64,000 nt of DNA from NCBI RefSeq assembly GCF_000293885.2, contig NZ_CP010945.1:4794001-4858000 (forward strand). The letters are read 5' to 3'. The position numbers and the translations under genes are program-made. The notes beneath the pieces were generated by a model. That model had not been told where the DNA came from, ran no database searches, and saw nothing but the letters and a program-made list of their open reading frames with translations. The DNA comes from Pseudomonas fluorescens NCIMB 11764. GTDB lineage: Bacteria; Pseudomonadota; Gammaproteobacteria; Pseudomonadales; Pseudomonadaceae. Positions 9,043-17,615 of this stretch are shown piece after piece (the first letter of the stretch is position 1; each line of letters opens with the position of its first letter).

Positions 9043-9921
9043 TCAGGTCAAACTGGTTCCCGACATCAAGCCTTCGGTCAGCAACGAAACCAGAGGCTGG
9101 ACCAGATGCTGCGTGCGCAACTCATCACCGATCACCGCCACTTCCGTCGTTGGCAACGTCGGTAATTTTTCCGAGGGTTCGACAATCCGCATGCCTTCCT
9201 GCAGGAATGAAGTGCCCAGCGCGGTAATGCCGAGTCCGGCCGCGACGGCAGCCTGAACCCCAATCAGGTTGCTGGCAAGACAAGCTGAAGACCATTCACG
9301 TCGTACCGACGCCATCGCTTCGATCATGATTGCGCGGTAGGCACACGGTGGTCGCATCATCACCAGGCGAACCGGGCGCGAGGCTTCGATTTCATAGTCT
9401 TTGGCAGCGATCCACACCAGCGGCTCGCGCCAAATGATTCGACCACGCTGAGCGCTGTTGCTGATCTTGCGTTTGGCAATCACTACATCCAGCTGGCCGG
9501 CTTCGTAGTCGTTCAACAGGTCGTTACTCAGGCCTGTTGTGAGTTCAAGCTGGACATCGGGGTAAAGCTTGCTGAACCGCGACAACAGCTTGGGCAACTG
9601 AGTGGGCACGAGATTTTCCGAGATCCCCAGACGTAGCAGGCTTACCTCCGCGGGTTCCCTGATTTCCCGAACGAAACTGTCGAAGTGCACCATCATCTTG
9701 CGCGCGCCGACCAGCAGGCGTTCGCCGTCCGGCGTCAGGGTCAACGCACGGCTGGTACGTTCGAACACTCGCAGGCCCAGCACTTCTTCCAGGCGGATGA
9801 TCTTCTGGCTGACCGCCGATTGCGACCGGGAAATCACGTCGGCCGCGGCAGTAAAACTGCCGGTTTCCGCCACGGCGATGAACGCCCGCAACAAATCGAT
9901 TTCAACGTCTCCAGCTTGCAT
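9043..9921 (-). CDS. LysR-family transcriptional regulator
   Basis: 292 aa. Typical LysR N-terminus: IDLLRAFIAVAETGSFTAAADVISRSQSAVSQKI with the recognition helix around residues 20-45, then a two-lobed effector domain. It is divergent from the DHA2 efflux gene at 10046 (124-base shared promoter), so its likely job is to control that transporter. It converges with the itaconate LysR gene. Inducer unknown. Confidence 0.9.
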   Translation of the reverse strand: MQAGDVEIDLLRAFIAVAETGSFTAAADVISRSQSAVSQKIIRLEEVLGLRVFERTSRALTLTPDGERLLVGARKMMVHFDSFVREIREPAEVSLLRLGISENLVPTQLPKLLSRFSKLYPDVQLELTTGLSNDLLNDYEAGQLDVVIAKRKISNSAQRGRIIWREPLVWIAAKDYEIEASRPVRLVMMRPPCAYRAIMIEAMASVRREWSSACLASNLIGVQAAVAAGLGITALGTSFLQEGMRIVEPSEKLPTLPTTEVAVIGDELRTQHLVQPLVSLLTEGLMSGTSLT

Positions 9922-10045
9922 GATGAATTCGCCTTTCTACTAGATACCATTAACTTTATGCGTTTGAGTTCTTGATAGCAAACTCCGAATATCGGGTCAT
10001 GAAGCCAATCGAGTTGGCCCGACAAACCGGATCAGGAGCGTGTGG

Positions 10046-11422
10046 ATGAATGAATCAGAATCCAGGCCCTCAGTCATGAAAGTGATATCCAACGCACTTG
10101 TGCTTATGGCAGTAGCACTTGGATTCGTCATGGCCATGCTGGATGTCACTGTGGTGAACGTTGCGCTGTCGGATCTGCAACGCGAGTTCGTCGTACCCTT
10201 ATCCTCCCTGGTTTGGGTCATTGATGCTTATACGCTTACATTTGCTTCATTCCTGCTGCTGGGCGGTGCGCTGGCAAACATGCTCGGAGCCAAGCGGGCT
10301 TACATGCTCGGCCTGGCCTGGTTCATTCTGGCCTCTTTAGGATGCAGTCTGGCCACATCTGCGCCGGAGCTGATCGTAGCCCGTTTCATGCAAGGCATCG
10401 GTGCCGCGCTGTTCATGCCAAGCTCCTTGAGCCTGCTCAGCGAAGTATTTCCTGATCGCAGTGTGCGTATGCGAATGGTTGGAATCTGGGGCGCCATCGT
10501 CGGTACGGCAGCAGGAACCGGACCATTTGTAGGCGGTGTACTCGTCAACACCCTGGGCTGGAGAAGCATTTTCTATTTGAATATACCGATCGGCATCATC
10601 GGTATTCTCCTGTCCCAGTGGACATTGTCCGCTTCTGCTCGCCGCCCGGTCAGCTTCAACCCCAGCACGCATTTGCTGATTATGCTCGCATTGGGCGGTG
10701 CCAGTTTCGTGCTCATTGAAGGCCCCACGCTCGGCTGGCGCGCCACGAGCAGCCAAATTGCACTGGCTGTTACGGTAGTAGGCGGATTGGCCGTGGTCTG
10801 GCGGGAAAAAGTCTCGGCAGCGCCAGTCATCCCGATCCAACTGCGGGGCAACAAAAATTTTTGGACCCTCAACGGGCTGGGGTTTCTGATCAACTTCGTC
10901 TTATTTGGCGAGATCTTCTTCATCAGCCTGTTCCTGCAACAGTTCCATCACACCACGGCGCTGCAAACCGGCACTTGGATGCTACCGATCATGGGCGTGG
11001 TGCCGATCATCAATTACGCCTCAGGACATCTTTCACACCGGTATGGCGAGCGTTTGGTAATGCTTTGCGGGCTAGGCATTGGGGTAGCAGGCGCCCTTGC
11101 CACGGCCTTGATCGGCGGTAAGGCGACCTATGTCTGGATAGCCCTTGGCGCAGCACTGTGCACGGGCGGCATGGCGTTAGCGATACCGGCAGTCATCAGC
11201 ACAGTCATGCATGTGAGCGGTGCCCTTAACTCCAACGTGGCCGCCGCCGCGCTTAACGCAAACCGCCAGATCGGCGCACTCACTGGTGTGGCGGTGATCG
11301 GGATTTTGCTGCACGCCGTCAGCGACTGGAACCTCTCAATACGGTTCGCGTTTGCCCTTGATGCCTGGGTTCTGATCGCCGCACTGGCATTGGTTTATCG
11401 GTCAAGAACTCTGACCCACTGA
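10046..11422 (+). CDS. MFS transporter, DHA2 (EmrB/QacA) drug:H+ antiporter family
   Basis: 458 aa inner-membrane protein. Motif LDVTVVNVALSDLQ in the first membrane segment and the FMQGIGAALFMPSSLSLLSEVFPD region mark the DHA2 group, normally with 14 membrane segments. It lacks an adjacent membrane-fusion partner, so it is a stand-alone exporter. ATG at 10046 is 7 bases after AGGAG; a GTG at 10040 would be too close to that site. Divergent LysR gene at 9921 is its probable regulator. Substrate not predictable. Confidence 0.88.
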   Translation: MNESESRPSVMKVISNALVLMAVALGFVMAMLDVTVVNVALSDLQREFVVPLSSLVWVIDAYTLTFASFLLLGGALANMLGAKRAYMLGLAWFILASLGCSLATSAPELIVARFMQGIGAALFMPSSLSLLSEVFPDRSVRMRMVGIWGAIVGTAAGTGPFVGGVLVNTLGWRSIFYLNIPIGIIGILLSQWTLSASARRPVSFNPSTHLLIMLALGGASFVLIEGPTLGWRATSSQIALAVTVVGGLAVVWREKVSAAPVIPIQLRGNKNFWTLNGLGFLINFVLFGEIFFISLFLQQFHHTTALQTGTWMLPIMGVVPIINYASGHLSHRYGERLVMLCGLGIGVAGALATALIGGKATYVWIALGAALCTGGMALAIPAVISTVMHVSGALNSNVAAAALNANRQIGALTGVAVIGILLHAVSDWNLSIRFAFALDAWVLIAALALVYRSRTLTH

Positions 11423-11483
11423 TATCTGTTTTGCGTCACCACTGAAGCGGGCTGTAAGGCCCCAAAAAACCGAGGAACCCAAG

Positions 11484-11897
11484 ATGGCAGACAATAAAGC
11501 TGTAGAAATTGTTGAAAGCTTCTGGCGTGAAGTCTGGCAGGCGAGAGACCCGCAAGCCGCCGCACGCTTTGTTGCAGAAGACTTCATTATCACGTCGGGC
11601 GGTGTCGATATTGTCGGACGTGAAGCCTTTATTGAGTGGATTGGAGTTTTCCTGTCGAAGATTGAAGACTTCACGTTTGGCAGTATCGAAACCTTTCAAA
11701 ATCATGAAGGTACTCGAGTGGCTTCGCGCTGGAAACTCGCTGGAAGAAACCAGGGGTTCATTGGCGGTCGTTCATGCCGCACACCTTTTGAAATGCTCGG
11801 TACCGCGGTTTGGGAGGTTCGTCCAGACGGCTTGCTGGCGCATAACTGGGTTGAGCGTAACTCGCTCGAAGTCCATCGCGACTTGATGGCTCTATAA
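11484..11897 (+). CDS. NTF2-like / SnoaL-type small protein
   Basis: 137 aa cone-shaped alpha+beta NTF2-like fold: an N-terminal helix (ALQAR-like VEIVESFWREVWQARDPQ) followed by DFIITSGGVDIVGREAFIEW and C-terminal strands ending ALLAHNWVERNSLEV. Proteins of this fold include isomerases, hydrolases and binding proteins; no catalytic residue can be assigned. GAGGAACCCAAG upstream provides the ribosome binding site. It sits 62 bases after the DHA2 gene in the same direction and may be co-transcribed. Confidence 0.75.
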   Translation: MADNKAVEIVESFWREVWQARDPQAAARFVAEDFIITSGGVDIVGREAFIEWIGVFLSKIEDFTFGSIETFQNHEGTRVASRWKLAGRNQGFIGGRSCRTPFEMLGTAVWEVRPDGLLAHNWVERNSLEVHRDLMAL

Positions 11898-11992
11898 GGT
11901 CGTCACACGACGGCACTTTTGTCTCGAAAACTCCCTCCGCTCTTGTCCACGCAACAAAGTTGAGGGAGTCATTTACCAATGAGGATACGTTA

Positions 11993-12253
11993 ATGAAGAA
12001 TTATCTTCCGTGGATGACGCTCGTCTGTGCTTTTTCTGTCATGGCTCAACAGGAGCACAATGAGGGTCCGATAAAAGTTGAGCAATACCACTATGGAATG
12101 CAATTGGATATCGCCAGCGTCATCTCCACTACGACGCCGGCAGACAAATGCAACGCATCACCGGTCACCATGATTTATCGCGACTCCGAAGGCCGTCTCA
12201 AAGGTCTTGAATACATCGTTCTGTCGTCGGAGTGTGCAGCTGCAAGCGGCTGA
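11993..12253 (+). CDS. DUF2790 family small secreted protein (copy 1)
   Basis: 86 aa with a short signal peptide (MKNYLPWMTLVCAFSVMAQ) and a mature domain with the family pattern YGMQLDIASV, a first Cys (DKCNASPVTMIYRDSEG) and a second Cys near the end (LSSEC). Two cysteines about 40 residues apart could form a periplasmic disulfide. Three more members occur in this window, next to both cyanases and in the Rcl-like locus. This one lies after the NTF2-like gene; ATG at 11993 is chosen because it begins the signal peptide. No function is known to me. Confidence 0.8.
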   Translation: MKNYLPWMTLVCAFSVMAQQEHNEGPIKVEQYHYGMQLDIASVISTTTPADKCNASPVTMIYRDSEGRLKGLEYIVLSSECAAASG

Positions 12254-12427
12254 AATCACCTCGCTACCTGAATGAACTCCTACTCGCTTGCAGAAACAAG
12301 AACAAGAAAGCAAGCACCCTTCCCCCCCTTCTTCGACATCCCCCTCATTCCTTTCCATTCGATGGCTATATGGAACCGCGTTGTGTCCGAAACTCAAAGT
12401 GACCGCGATGTTCCGAGGGACACAAGC

Positions 12428-12460
12428 ACAAAAAAATCGCCGAGCACAGCTCAGCGATTT
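12428..12460 (-). terminator. Rho-independent terminator of the ACS-type MFS gene
   Basis: Read on the minus strand, AAATCGC-T-GAGC pairs with GCTC-G-GCGATTT around a 3-nt loop (one mismatch) and is followed by a run of seven T. It lies about 30 bases after the stop codon of the transporter gene at 12491. Confidence 0.8.
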
Positions 12461-12490
12461 TATCGTTCAATCCTGTTTGAACCCGCCGTT

Positions 12491-13828
12491 TTATACTGCC
12501 GGTACTTGCGCACCAAGAACCGGTTCCATGCGCGGGGTACGCACCATGCACATCATGATCAAAATCCCAAGCAGCAATAATCCGGTGACGGCGTAGAGCC
12601 CATAGGCAAAACTTCCGGTAGCTGTTTTGATGGCTCCCATCAAGTAAGGCCCCACAAAACCGCCCACCATGCCAACGGTATTCACGTAAGCAATGCCACC
12701 GGGCGCGGCGCCAGCCGGCAAGTAACTCATGGGCATGGCGAGGATTATCGGCATCGCCGAAAACACGCCGAGTGCAGCCAAGGTCAGCCCGACAATACTC
12801 AAGCCAAAATTACCTTGCACAAAAGGCAACATCCCGAAACCGATGGCAGCCATTAATGAGCACACTGAAATATGCGCGCGGCGCTCCAAACGTCGATCGG
12901 AATGCCGGGAGATAAGGATCATGCCAATCGTGGTGATGCTGTAAGGCACCATCGCCCACAGGCCGATTTCAGTCCCCGTGGTCAAGCCGGCTTCACGCAG
13001 CATCATGGGCATCCAGAAATTCACCGCGTTGTGCCCACAAACAATGGTGAACCAGGTTATGGCGATAAGATGGATAGTTGGCCCGCGCAACGCGCCGATA
13101 AAGCCGTCATCACGCGCTGGCTGGAAACTGGCCAGATGACCGATCACTTTGACTTTTTCATCGGCTCGCAACCACCTGCAGGTGGCGGGACCATCAGACA
13201 GCAACCACAGCGCCAAGACCCCCAACACAATCGAAGGAATGCCCTCAATGACAAACAACCATTGCCAGCCTTGCAGCCCGGCCGTGCCCTGGAATACGTC
13301 GAGAATCATCCCTGACAAGGGCGCTCCTGCCACGCCAGCGATGGCCGAACCGCAAAGGAAAATGGCGGCCATCTGCGCCCTTCGAGCCGGAGGAAACCAA
13401 AAAGTCAGGTACAGCAGTACCCCAGGGGCAAAGCCAGCTTCGAATGCCCCCAGCAGTAAGCGCATCAGATAAAACGAAGTTGGGCTTTGGACCAGCATGG
13501 TGCAGCAAGAGACAAAGCCCCAACCGATCATGATGCGGGCAATGGTGATGCGTGCACCGAGGCGTTTCATCAGCAGGTTGCTGGGGATCTCGCAGCAGAT
13601 GTAGCCAAAAAAGAAAATTCCGGCGCCCATTCCGTATACGGCGTCGGTAAAGTTCAGGTCTGCTTTCATATGCAGCGCGGCAAAGCCAACGTTAACCCTG
13701 TCCAGGTAGGCGAACACATAACAAATGAACAAAAAGGGCATCAGCCGCCAGGCAATCTTGCGATAGACGGGATCGTTATCATCGATCTGCGGCGCAACGC
13801 CATCAGCGTTGGAGGGTGTGGAATGCAT
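12491..13828 (-). CDS. MFS transporter, anion:cation symporter (ACS) family
   Basis: 445 aa, 12 predicted membrane segments. The opening YRKIAWRLMPFLFICYVFAYLDRVNVGFAAL is the ACS signature, as in phthalate, tartrate and 4-hydroxyphenylacetate importers. The central KADLNFTDAVYGMGAG and FEAGFAPGVLLYLTFWFPPARR segments are nearly identical to those of the transporter at 29587, so the two are paralogs at either end of one catabolic region. Expected role: proton-coupled uptake of an organic acid feeding that region. It lies downstream of the cupin dioxygenase gene on the same strand. Confidence 0.9.
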   Translation of the reverse strand: MHSTPSNADGVAPQIDDNDPVYRKIAWRLMPFLFICYVFAYLDRVNVGFAALHMKADLNFTDAVYGMGAGIFFFGYICCEIPSNLLMKRLGARITIARIMIGWGFVSCCTMLVQSPTSFYLMRLLLGAFEAGFAPGVLLYLTFWFPPARRAQMAAIFLCGSAIAGVAGAPLSGMILDVFQGTAGLQGWQWLFVIEGIPSIVLGVLALWLLSDGPATCRWLRADEKVKVIGHLASFQPARDDGFIGALRGPTIHLIAITWFTIVCGHNAVNFWMPMMLREAGLTTGTEIGLWAMVPYSITTIGMILISRHSDRRLERRAHISVCSLMAAIGFGMLPFVQGNFGLSIVGLTLAALGVFSAMPIILAMPMSYLPAGAAPGGIAYVNTVGMVGGFVGPYLMGAIKTATGSFAYGLYAVTGLLLLGILIMMCMVRTPRMEPVLGAQVPAV

Positions 13829-14138
13829 GGATTGAATCTCCTGCTGCTATTGTTATTGGATGCGGAAGAGTTACGTTGATGAATGTTTGTCTCTTTTGCA
13901 GTCAAAGCGGTTGGGCAAGTGCATCCAGATCCATGGAAGTTCGAATACGTACAAGCCGCGAACAAAATGAATAAACGTCAATTCATTTTAAGCTCGCGGC
14001 CGGGCCAGATTGTTCGCAAAGTGTTCGTATTAACTCGACACTGTAATCACCGGATAACGCGATGCCGTCATCGAGACTTTCAATCCGATGCCAATTAACG
14101 CTTTGGAACTTTTCTTAACCGTTATTTTTCAAGTCGGA
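13829..14138. other. 310-bp intergenic region with compound inverted repeat
   Basis: No gene is seen here. The stretch lies between the cupin gene and the MFS gene, both on the minus strand, and carries the inverted repeat at 13955-14000 and presumably the MFS promoter. Confidence 0.6.
13955..14000. promoter_or_regulatory. Compound inverted repeat upstream of MFS gene
   Basis: Two nested perfect dyads: outer GCCGCGA / TCGCGGC (13955-13961, 13994-14000) and inner AAAATGAAT / ATTCATTTT (13964-13972, 13981-13989) around an 8-nt loop. No T-run follows on either strand, so it looks like an operator or RNA hairpin more than a classic terminator. Confidence 0.5.
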
Positions 14139-14705
14139 TCAGCGAATGAACTGGTCGGCGTAATCAGCACCCAACCCGACGGATTCGTAATGACGACGGG
14201 CACTTTCCAGTTTGGTGTATACGTCCTCATAGTCCAGCGCCTTGCCGTAAGGATCGACATAGACGTAGTTGCCGGTCACGTGAAACAGCGTGATCATTTC
14301 GGTCACGTCTTCCGGCACAACCAATGTATGGGTCTCTCCTGGTGGTTCGAAGGCATAGCTGCCCTCGGTAGCGACCCATTCGTGTTCAAGATAATGCCAA
14401 TGGCCGCGCAGGGTAATCGCATGCACCGGCCCACCATGTCGGTGACGGGAAAGAACACCGGCACGACGCACGCGGGTCAGATTGACGAAGTAGCCGCCCG
14501 ACAAACTCAGGATCAACGGACGAAACCATACGCCTTCAGCTTGTGGCACCCACTCTCGTTCGTCACAGTCAAGATTCAGTGCGCCTGGCAGCAAAAAATC
14601 CGCCGGCATTCCTGCCGGTTGATCAAACTGATAAGGCACTTTGGATTGATCGCCACGCGCGGCCGTCATCACGGGTCTAGCCAAACTTGTTTCTTGTGCA
14701 GTCAT
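14139..14705 (-). CDS. Cupin dioxygenase of the 2,4'-dihydroxyacetophenone dioxygenase family
   Basis: 188 aa single-cupin protein. The metal-binding histidines are visible at about H88 and H90 (LSRHRHGGPVHAITL) and H126 (PPGETHTLVV). The length and layout match 2,4'-dihydroxyacetophenone dioxygenase, an Fe(II) enzyme that cleaves an alpha-hydroxyketone C-C bond with O2 to give a carboxylate and formate. It lies next to a LysR gene and an MFS importer. The family call is fair; the substrate is not known and annotation by family name may be misleading. Confidence 0.72.
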   Translation of the reverse strand: MTAQETSLARPVMTAARGDQSKVPYQFDQPAGMPADFLLPGALNLDCDEREWVPQAEGVWFRPLILSLSGGYFVNLTRVRRAGVLSRHRHGGPVHAITLRGHWHYLEHEWVATEGSYAFEPPGETHTLVVPEDVTEMITLFHVTGNYVYVDPYGKALDYEDVYTKLESARRHYESVGLGADYADQFIR

Positions 14706-14854
14706 TTTCAGATCACCTCACGGTCAAGCATTTAGCAAATACGATATCGCTATCGCAAACATCATAAAGTTTGCATTTAACATGCGAACTCCCCCAATGA
14801 GCGCACCCAATAGGAGCGCACTCAAAAAAGATCAACTTAACTTTTCGCCGTGCG

Positions 14855-15760
14855 TCAGGTTATCGTCCAGCGCTGGTCTTTCACTCGATCGCTGAGAAAA
14901 TCAATAAACACTTTTATCCGCGGACTTAAATATTTTCGATTCGCATATATCAGGCTCACCGATTCTTTTTCACCGGTATAGAACTCTGGCAACAGCGGTA
15001 CCAGCCGCCCATGGCGAATATCTTCACCAATATGAAATCCCGCGAGCTTGACGATGCCCGCTCCCTGTAACGCCAAATCTCGTAGCAGGTCACCCTGACC
15101 GAACGAAGAGCGACTGCGAAACGGCACTTTGAACAAGCGCCCGTTTTCCTGAAATGACCACGCGCTCCATTGGCTTTCGAAGTCAAAGCCAAAACATTGG
15201 TGGGCCAGCAAATCCTGCGGATGAAGTAATGGCGCGTGATTAGCCAGATACTGCGGCGAGGCACAGATAATCCATTCGTTGTCGTTCAAGCGACGGGCAA
15301 CCCTCGATGAACTGGGTAAAAAACCGCTGTGAATGGCGACATCGACACCTTGCTCAAACAGATCGAGGTATTGCGCCCCCAATTGAATATCAAGATCGAG
15401 TAACGGATAGGTTTCCAGAAACTGTGGCAGCCACGGCAGGATCTGGTGCTTTGCAAAAGTGGTCATCGTATGCACGCGCAACATGCCGCTGACCCGGGTG
15501 GGCAGACGTTCGGCTAATGAGTCAGCCTCGCTCATGGCATCAACGACCGCCAAGGCACTTTTCAGATAGACCGCTCCCTCTTCCGTCAGTAGCAATGCTC
15601 TGGAACTTCGAACAAACAAACGCACTTGCAAGCGTTCTTCCAGCCGTGAAATCAGCTTGCTTACTGCCGAGGGCGTCAGATGGCTTGCCCGGGCCGCCGC
15701 GGAAAAACTGCCGTGCTCGGCTGCGCGTATGAAGGCGAGCATTTGCGAATAGTTGTCCAG
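14855..15760 (-). CDS. LysR-family regulator, probable CTG start codon
   Basis: 301 aa if translation begins at CTG 15760-15758, giving (M)DNYSQMLAFIRAAEHGS, the usual start of this LysR subgroup. GGGAGG lies 6 bases before the CTG, whereas the first in-frame ATG (15742) has no ribosome binding site and would trim the first helix; the reading frame is closed by TGA two codons further upstream. The helix-turn-helix is RASHLTPSAVSKLISRLEERL. It is divergent from the hypothetical/lactonase pair at 16053-17553 and precedes the cupin gene, so it probably controls one or both. Confidence 0.85.
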   Translation of the reverse strand: MDNYSQMLAFIRAAEHGSFSAAARASHLTPSAVSKLISRLEERLQVRLFVRSSRALLLTEEGAVYLKSALAVVDAMSEADSLAERLPTRVSGMLRVHTMTTFAKHQILPWLPQFLETYPLLDLDIQLGAQYLDLFEQGVDVAIHSGFLPSSSRVARRLNDNEWIICASPQYLANHAPLLHPQDLLAHQCFGFDFESQWSAWSFQENGRLFKVPFRSRSSFGQGDLLRDLALQGAGIVKLAGFHIGEDIRHGRLVPLLPEFYTGEKESVSLIYANRKYLSPRIKVFIDFLSDRVKDQRWTIT

Positions 15761-15865
15761 ATCTCACCTCCCGTTTTTATCAGTTGTCAGCCGGTCAATG
15801 ACCGGGGCTTGGGGATCATGGTGCTTAAACTATTACATCTCTGAAAGGCTGAATATCCTCAAGAT

Positions 15866-15882
15866 TTCACACCGGCTGTGAA
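15866..15882. promoter_or_regulatory. Perfect dyad TTCACA-N5-TGTGAA in divergent promoter
   Basis: A perfect 6-bp inverted repeat with a 5-bp centre lies about 105 bases upstream of the LysR start and 170 bases upstream of the gene at 16053. It is a good candidate for autoregulatory binding by the LysR protein encoded next to it. Confidence 0.5.
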
Positions 15883-15958
15883 TTTTGGTCACAGCGGTGC
15901 CAATTCATAGGTGGCGAAATAAAGACTGGCAGACAGGCCAGGATTTATTGGCTTAACC

Positions 15959-15988
15959 ACTGGCTGCAATCTGATTTATTCGTTTGCC
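15959..15988. repeat. 30-bp conserved promoter element, copy 1
   Basis: ACTGGCTGCAATC followed by a GATTTAT-like middle and CGTTTGCC. The same 30 bases recur at 31001-31030 with three substitutions. This copy lies 65 bases upstream of the hypothetical gene at 16053, a normal operator/promoter distance. Confidence 0.7.
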
Positions 15989-16052
15989 AAGGGCATTGGT
16001 CACTCAAATACTCAAAACGCAGAAATGCCAAAGACAATAAGAGAGACCCCAC

Positions 16053-16619
16053 ATGTCCAATACGCCACGTTCCCTGGCTACGCCTTATACGTTGTCGTTC
16101 AGCCAGGATTGCATGGATGGCCGGCTGGCTCCCTTCAGCGCGGAAGTCGAGTCCATGACCGAGTCGGCGGTTCGTCCGGTCATCCATACCAAAGATGAAC
16201 TCAATCACTATGTAGCGCTGATCGAACGCCCCTATGCAAAGCTCAATCGGGTGATAGCACAAATCGCCGGGCTGTTGATTCTTGGGCAAGCCGATAATGG
16301 CTTCAGTACTTACGCTCAACTGGCGCGCACGCCGGAACAGGATCTGATCGAAGTTATGGATCTGCTGGGCAATCTCAATATCCCGGTGATGGCGTCAGCG
16401 CATTTCAACCACTTGTCGCACACGGCCAGCAGTTTGTTGCACATCGCCCGAGAACTGCAGCGAAACATCAGTAATGGTGCAGTACTCAGGGAGCGCACAC
16501 CGGCCTTACTGAAGGGACTCAATAACACCAATGCCATGCTGCGCTGCGCATCCAATGCACAGTTGGGGCTTATGCCTGTCGATCTGCAAAACGCCTGTTT
16601 TTGCTGTTCGCAGCATTGA
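16053..16619 (+). CDS. Uncharacterised 188-aa protein in lactonase operon
   Basis: I do not recognise this family. The protein is soluble and mostly helical in appearance, with a central block LNRVIAQIAGLLILGQADNG and ends in a cysteine cluster ACFCCSQH, which could bind metal. It is followed after 37 bases by the metallo-beta-lactamase-fold gene and preceded by the conserved 30-bp element, so it is the first gene of that transcript. The reading frame has normal codon use and no internal stop. A role as an accessory or substrate-binding protein of the lactonase is only a guess. Confidence 0.65.
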   Translation: MSNTPRSLATPYTLSFSQDCMDGRLAPFSAEVESMTESAVRPVIHTKDELNHYVALIERPYAKLNRVIAQIAGLLILGQADNGFSTYAQLARTPEQDLIEVMDLLGNLNIPVMASAHFNHLSHTASSLLHIARELQRNISNGAVLRERTPALLKGLNNTNAMLRCASNAQLGLMPVDLQNACFCCSQH

Positions 16620-16656
16620 TATCGCTTTCATTCAAACACTCATAAAAGAGGCTGTC

Positions 16657-17553
16657 ATGTCCCCCTATTCGATCTGGATTCTCGAATTTGCCAATATTCC
16701 GAACTTTCCGGTCAGCGGCATCAAATACGGCGTACATAATGAAGGGACCCGCAAATTGCCCTATTGCTATGTGCTGATCAAAGGTAATGGCCGCACGATC
16801 ATGGTGGACGTCGGTTACAACCATCGCGATTACGGCCAGGCATTGGCCAAGCAATTTGGGGTTGGCGACTGGCACTCGCCACGGGACGTTCTGGCCGAGT
16901 GCAATGTCACGCCTGAAGAGGTCGATACGGTGTTTGTGACTCATGCTCACTTTGATCATTTCGGCAACACCGATGCCTTTCCCAATGCACGGTTTTATCT
17001 TCAGGAGCGGGAGCTGTCGAAGTGGATCTGGGCCATGGCGCTTCCGGACCGTCTGAACTGGACCCGCACCGGACTCGATCCTTCGGACATTTTGCGAGCG
17101 GTCGATCTGGCGCGCCAGGGCCGCCTTATCTGCGTGGAAGGTGAGATAGAGGACGTAGCACCGGGTATCGATCTGCGCGTCGCGTTCGACAGCCATACAT
17201 TCGGCTGCATGTGGGTTCACGTACGCAATGATCTGGCCTCCAGTTCACACAACAGTTGGGTGTTGGCCGGAGACTTGGTGTACGTGTACGACAATATGCT
17301 GGCCAACCCGAAAATAGACCAAGGTGATATCACCGGGACATTGGAATACCGGCCCGTCGGGCTGGCGCAGAACAGCAATACCAATCTTGTGCTTGCCACC
17401 GAGGAAATGCTCAAGGCCGTGGATTACGAGGCCAAACGGGTGATCCCGGTGCACGAGGATCGGTTGAGCGAGGTATTCCCTACCCGTGTCACCGATAAAA
17501 ACCTGCGGATCATGCAAGTCTGCCTGGCTGAAGGGGAAACTTCCCGCGTCTGA
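16657..17553 (+). CDS. MBL-fold lactonase (N-acyl homoserine lactonase family)
   Basis: 298 aa metallo-beta-lactamase fold. The di-zinc motif HAHFDH is at residues 96-101, a further histidine is in AFDSHTFG, LAGDLVY gives the bridging aspartate, and IPVHED the last histidine. This set and the length are those of the AiiA-like lactonase group, which opens lactone rings by water attack. ATG at 16657 starts MSPYSIWILEF and follows AAAGAGG. Placed in a fatty-acid-like catabolic region, it more likely opens a growth-substrate lactone than a quorum signal. Confidence 0.82.
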   Translation: MSPYSIWILEFANIPNFPVSGIKYGVHNEGTRKLPYCYVLIKGNGRTIMVDVGYNHRDYGQALAKQFGVGDWHSPRDVLAECNVTPEEVDTVFVTHAHFDHFGNTDAFPNARFYLQERELSKWIWAMALPDRLNWTRTGLDPSDILRAVDLARQGRLICVEGEIEDVAPGIDLRVAFDSHTFGCMWVHVRNDLASSSHNSWVLAGDLVYVYDNMLANPKIDQGDITGTLEYRPVGLAQNSNTNLVLATEEMLKAVDYEAKRVIPVHEDRLSEVFPTRVTDKNLRIMQVCLAEGETSRV

Positions 17554-17572
17554 CCCTCGGGTGTTGAGTCTT

Positions 17573-17600
17573 GCAAAAGCCGTCTTGCGACGGCTTTTGC
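17573..17600. terminator. Bidirectional terminator hairpin
   Basis: GCAAAAGCCGTC / GACGGCTTTTGC forms a perfect 12-bp stem with a 4-nt loop between the convergent lactonase and porin genes. Confidence 0.85.
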
Positions 17601-17615
17601 GTTTCTGGCATGGGG

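Noticed and set aside
14088..14735. 215-codon plus-strand frame across the cupin gene
   Set aside because: Antisense shadow of the cupin dioxygenase, which has a full family pattern on the minus strand.
16657..17553. Quorum-quenching enzyme as primary role
   Set aside because: The family name suggests this, but the gene lies in a catabolic region with a shared promoter element and no quorum-sensing genes.
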